A stretch of 43,233 nucleotides of DNA, taken from the NCBI GenBank assembly GCA_947652735.1, contig CANTEG010000019.1, positions 1 through 43,233 on the forward strand. The letters run 5' to 3'. Below, piece by piece: positions 40,714 to 43,233 of the stretch. Every line of letters starts with the position of its first letter. The stretch's first letter is position 1. The notes under the pieces are model-generated. The model was given only the letters and a program-made list of their open reading frames with translations. It was not told the origin of the DNA and made no database searches. The DNA is from an uncultured Lachnospiraceae bacterium. Its GTDB lineage: Bacteria > Bacillota > Clostridia > Lachnospirales > Lachnospiraceae. Position numbers and translations under genes: made by a program.

Positions 40714-40976
40714 AAAATTGTATCCTTTCGTTAAAAGATTTTATTAGGTAATTGTGAAATGCTGCCTTTTTCAAATATTCGTTGTACAATATAGACAATA
40801 TAACATTTTGCAATTGCCTATAAGATTTTATATTATGTATGTGCTGATTACTGGCTCTGAATATAAAATAGTCGACATTATATTTGTCTGCTTTACATCA
40901 TTTCGGGTATGTATTATAATATGCCTCGTGAAATATTAAAAATATATATAAAATATTGGAGAAATATAAAAAACAT

Positions 40977-41888
40977 ATGGATATAAATTTTGAATACTAT
41001 AAAATTTTTTATTTTGTGGCGAAATACAGAAACATAACAAGGGCAGCGACAGCCTTAGGAAGCAATCAGCCAAATGTAACACGGGTTATGAAATTGCTTG
41101 AAGCACAGTTAAATTGCAGATTATTTATACGTGAGGCGAGGGGAATCAGTCTGACGGAAGAAGGAGAACTTCTGTATGCACATGTTGAGGTAGCATACAG
41201 ACACCTGATAAATGCACAGGAGGAAATATTCAGGCAGGATTCGCAGAGGTGCGGTACGGTAGAAATTGGTGTGACAGAAACAGCATTGCATCTTTTTTTG
41301 ATAAATGCCTTGCGGGAGTTCCGGCAGGAATACCCTGCAATCAAAATTAAGATACATAATCAGTCCACACCGGAAAGCTTGAAATATCTTATGAGTGGTA
41401 AAGTGAGCATTGCGGTAATTACGACACCCTTTGACATGCCAAGGGAGCTGGTGTCTGTGAATGCACTGGATTTTCAGGAAATACTGGTGGGAGGAACACA
41501 GTATAAAGATTTAAGCCATAATGACTTGGAGCTTGCGGATATAATTGGATATCCGTGGATTGGTCTAGGAAGGGAGAGCGCAACTTACAGATTTTATCAG
41601 GATTTTTTCATAACATATGGAGTGGATTTAAAACTTGATATGGAGGTTGCAACATCTGATTTAATGCTGCCGCTCATTGAAAATAATCTGGGAATCGGTT
41701 TTGTGCCTGAAACCCTTGCCTTGCCACTGCTGAGGCAAAAGAGACTGGTGCAGATTAACCTGCACTCACGTCTCAACATTCCCTCAAGAGCCATTCAGAT
41801 TGTATCTGACCGAAGAAGGGGAAAAAGTCTTGCGGAAGATACCTTTTATAAATTTTTAAAAAGCAAGGTAGAAATATCCGTTAAATAA
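40977..41888 (+). CDS. LysR-family transcriptional regulator
   Basis: A 303-residue regulator. The winged helix-turn-helix (1-62) has 'FYFVAKYRNITRAATALGSNQPNVTRVMKLLE' across helices 1-3, and the effector domain follows (about 90-300). I chose ATG 40977, whose first residues 'MDINFEYYKIFYFV' fit the family, but GGAG lies 15 nt upstream, which is far. A TTG seven codons earlier has no site at all, so the start is uncertain. It is divergent from the MATE transporter and may control it. The 263-bp gap shows no clear palindromic LysR box. Confidence 0.88.
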   Translation: MDINFEYYKIFYFVAKYRNITRAATALGSNQPNVTRVMKLLEAQLNCRLFIREARGISLTEEGELLYAHVEVAYRHLINAQEEIFRQDSQRCGTVEIGVTETALHLFLINALREFRQEYPAIKIKIHNQSTPESLKYLMSGKVSIAVITTPFDMPRELVSVNALDFQEILVGGTQYKDLSHNDLELADIIGYPWIGLGRESATYRFYQDFFITYGVDLKLDMEVATSDLMLPLIENNLGIGFVPETLALPLLRQKRLVQINLHSRLNIPSRAIQIVSDRRRGKSLAEDTFYKFLKSKVEISVK

Positions 41889-41947
41889 TATCTAAAAAAT
41901 GTATAATATGGCAATCAAATAGTTTTCTGAACAAAAAAACAATATTT

Positions 41948-43150
41948 TTATTCCAGATTCTGGCAGAGTGCAATTACTAAAACATCATCTACCGATGGAT
42001 TTTTCACGAAGTAATCTGTGGTTTCCACCTTGCGGTATATACCATCGTCACCAAGCTGTCTTGTCACTATGCTGACGGATTTTTCACCCCGCTCATAAGC
42101 AGATAACAGATTGGAAATACTGAATGTATTTCTGAACAAATCCTGATCCTCAGGGTGCATGGAAGAAGCTCCGTGGGCTATCAGCTCGTCAAATACACCT
42201 GTGGAAGGACAGGAGCGGGATGTAAAATTCTCATATGCCATCATATAAAAGCTGTTTCTCGTAAGGTTAGAAAAAATAACAAGGGGATATCTTGTAAATA
42301 CTGCTTCCAACAAGAGCTGTGTGGCACTTGTAGGTGCCTGAACAAGCAAAATATCCTCCATTTCTTCCACATCCTCATCCTTTTTACAAAGTTCAATGAA
42401 ATCTGACTCTGGCATTGGCTTAGCAAACAAAAATCCCTGAATTACCTTGCAGGAGCATGTTCTTAAAAAGCCTAACTGTTCTCTTGTTTCCACACCTTCT
42501 GCGACAGTTGTAAGCTTCAGGCGGTGGGCAAAATTAAAGATACTTTCCAGCACAATACGCTCTTTTTCATCCTCACAGTTCCTGCTTAATAGTGATTTAT
42601 CAATTTTTAGAACATCTACCGAAATATCTTTGACAAAGCTTAAGGAAGAAAGACCGCTTCCAAAGTCATCTATGGCTACCCGAAAGCCTGCTTCCCGTAT
42701 TTTTTCAATGCGTTCCGTAATCTTTTCCGATTGGTCGACAAAGGCGGATTCGGTAATTTCTACCTCAATCATTTTCCGTGGCACATCATATTCGCTGACC
42801 ACACTACATAAGCGTTCCACAAAATCATCCTCATAAATGTGTCTTCTGGAAAAGTTAACCGCCACAGTGACACTATGTATCTTTTCTTCTTTTTGTCTTT
42901 TTAAAAAGGCACACACTTCCCGAAGCATATACCAGTCTAACTCTAAAATTGCATTGTCTTCCTCAAGACGTGGAATAAAACTGCCAGGCATTATTATGGA
43001 ACCGTCAGGCTTTAACCATCGTACTAAAGCCTCTGCACCCACCAGCTTGCTTGTGATGGCATCATACTGTGGATGATAGTAAACCTTTAACTCGTGGTTT
43101 TTCATTGCCTCTTTTACTTCTGAAATGAATTCTTCCTTTAACATTTCCAT
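41948..43150 (-). CDS. EAL-domain cyclic di-GMP phosphodiesterase with C-terminal PAS-like domain
   Basis: A 400-residue soluble protein. The EAL domain (about 8-250) keeps its catalytic set: 'GAEALVRW' (the EAL Glu), Asn in 'VAVNFS', 'VEITES', the 'AIDDFGSG' Asp pair, 'LKIDKSLL', 'AEGVET' and 'IQGFLFAKPMP'. It should therefore cut c-di-GMP to pGpG. The C-terminal ~130 residues look like a PAS-type sensor domain ('YPLVIFSNLTRNSFYMM', 'HPEDQDLF'), an unusual order, since sensors usually come first. No GGDEF domain is present. AAAGGGG lies 11-17 nt before the ATG. Monocistronic; convergent with the LysR gene, no hairpin in the 59-bp gap. Confidence 0.92.
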   Translation of the reverse strand: MEMLKEEFISEVKEAMKNHELKVYYHPQYDAITSKLVGAEALVRWLKPDGSIIMPGSFIPRLEEDNAILELDWYMLREVCAFLKRQKEEKIHSVTVAVNFSRRHIYEDDFVERLCSVVSEYDVPRKMIEVEITESAFVDQSEKITERIEKIREAGFRVAIDDFGSGLSSLSFVKDISVDVLKIDKSLLSRNCEDEKERIVLESIFNFAHRLKLTTVAEGVETREQLGFLRTCSCKVIQGFLFAKPMPESDFIELCKKDEDVEEMEDILLVQAPTSATQLLLEAVFTRYPLVIFSNLTRNSFYMMAYENFTSRSCPSTGVFDELIAHGASSMHPEDQDLFRNTFSISNLLSAYERGEKSVSIVTRQLGDDGIYRKVETTDYFVKNPSVDDVLVIALCQNLE

Positions 43151-43233
43151 CTTGTGTGTACCCCTTTCTTTTTATGAAAATTTGTACTTTATTTAAATCA
43201 TATATTCGTTTGTAATTTGTTATATGCAAAAAC

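Overview
The window looks like a chromosomal segment from a low-GC, anaerobic Clostridia-type Firmicute, most probably a motile Lachnospiraceae. The grounds are AT-rich DNA with strong AGGAGG ribosome binding sites, rubrerythrin, a D-specific 2-hydroxyacid dehydrogenase, a type Ic aminotransferase, CHR half-transporters and a Che operon with Lachnospiraceae-style MCPs. The genus cannot be fixed from sequence reading alone.

Layout. 1-1.2 kb: tRNA-Trp(CCA) with a terminator, then an excisionase-like HTH gene and an IS630 transposase scrap, which looks like an old mobile-element scar. 1.3-5 kb: a soluble CZB (zinc-binding) chemoreceptor, rubrerythrin, and an XRE/membrane regulator with an alpha/beta hydrolase. 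5.3-9.4 kb: a small-membrane-protein locus in which two paralogous ~120-residue proteins bracket an OmpR-type two-component system and a polytopic membrane protein. TTAACA-type direct repeats with an 11-bp period lie in front of both the first paralogue and the regulator gene. 9.4-18.9 kb: a promoter, a ~280-nt leader ending in an intrinsic terminator, then one operon: PAS histidine kinase, REC plus degenerate HD-GYP protein, CheR, CheB, a CheY-like REC protein, CheA, CheW and an MCP. 18.9-20.2 kb: a gene graveyard holding an XRE regulator tail, an IS21 IstB fragment, a decapitated LytTR regulator and an Rpn-like tail. 20.5-31 kb: Rpn-type nuclease, aminotransferase, CHR pair with divergent LysR, D-lactate dehydrogenase, a DUF378-type protein, a PurF homologue that has lost its glutaminase residues, Hsp20, rhomboid protease and citrate synthase. 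31.4-38 kb: an ABC-2 exporter (ATPase and two permeases), a NarL-type two-component system, and an ECF sigma with a putative membrane anti-sigma. 38-38.4 kb: a promoter-to-terminator unit with no normal gene, followed by strongly folded DNA upstream of a small XRE regulator and a LytTR regulator. 39.4-43.2 kb: MATE transporter, LysR regulator and an EAL phosphodiesterase.

How it fits together. The window is dominated by signal transduction: three complete two-component pairs, a full adaptation-capable chemotaxis pathway, and two c-di-GMP-type domains, of which the EAL looks active and the HD-GYP looks dead. No flagellar genes are present, so what the Che operon controls cannot be read here. 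The points most worth following are the PurF homologue without glutaminase residues, the attenuator-like leader of the Che operon, the predicted regulon of the OmpR-type regulator, and the two unexplained RNA/structure signals at 38.0-38.4 kb.
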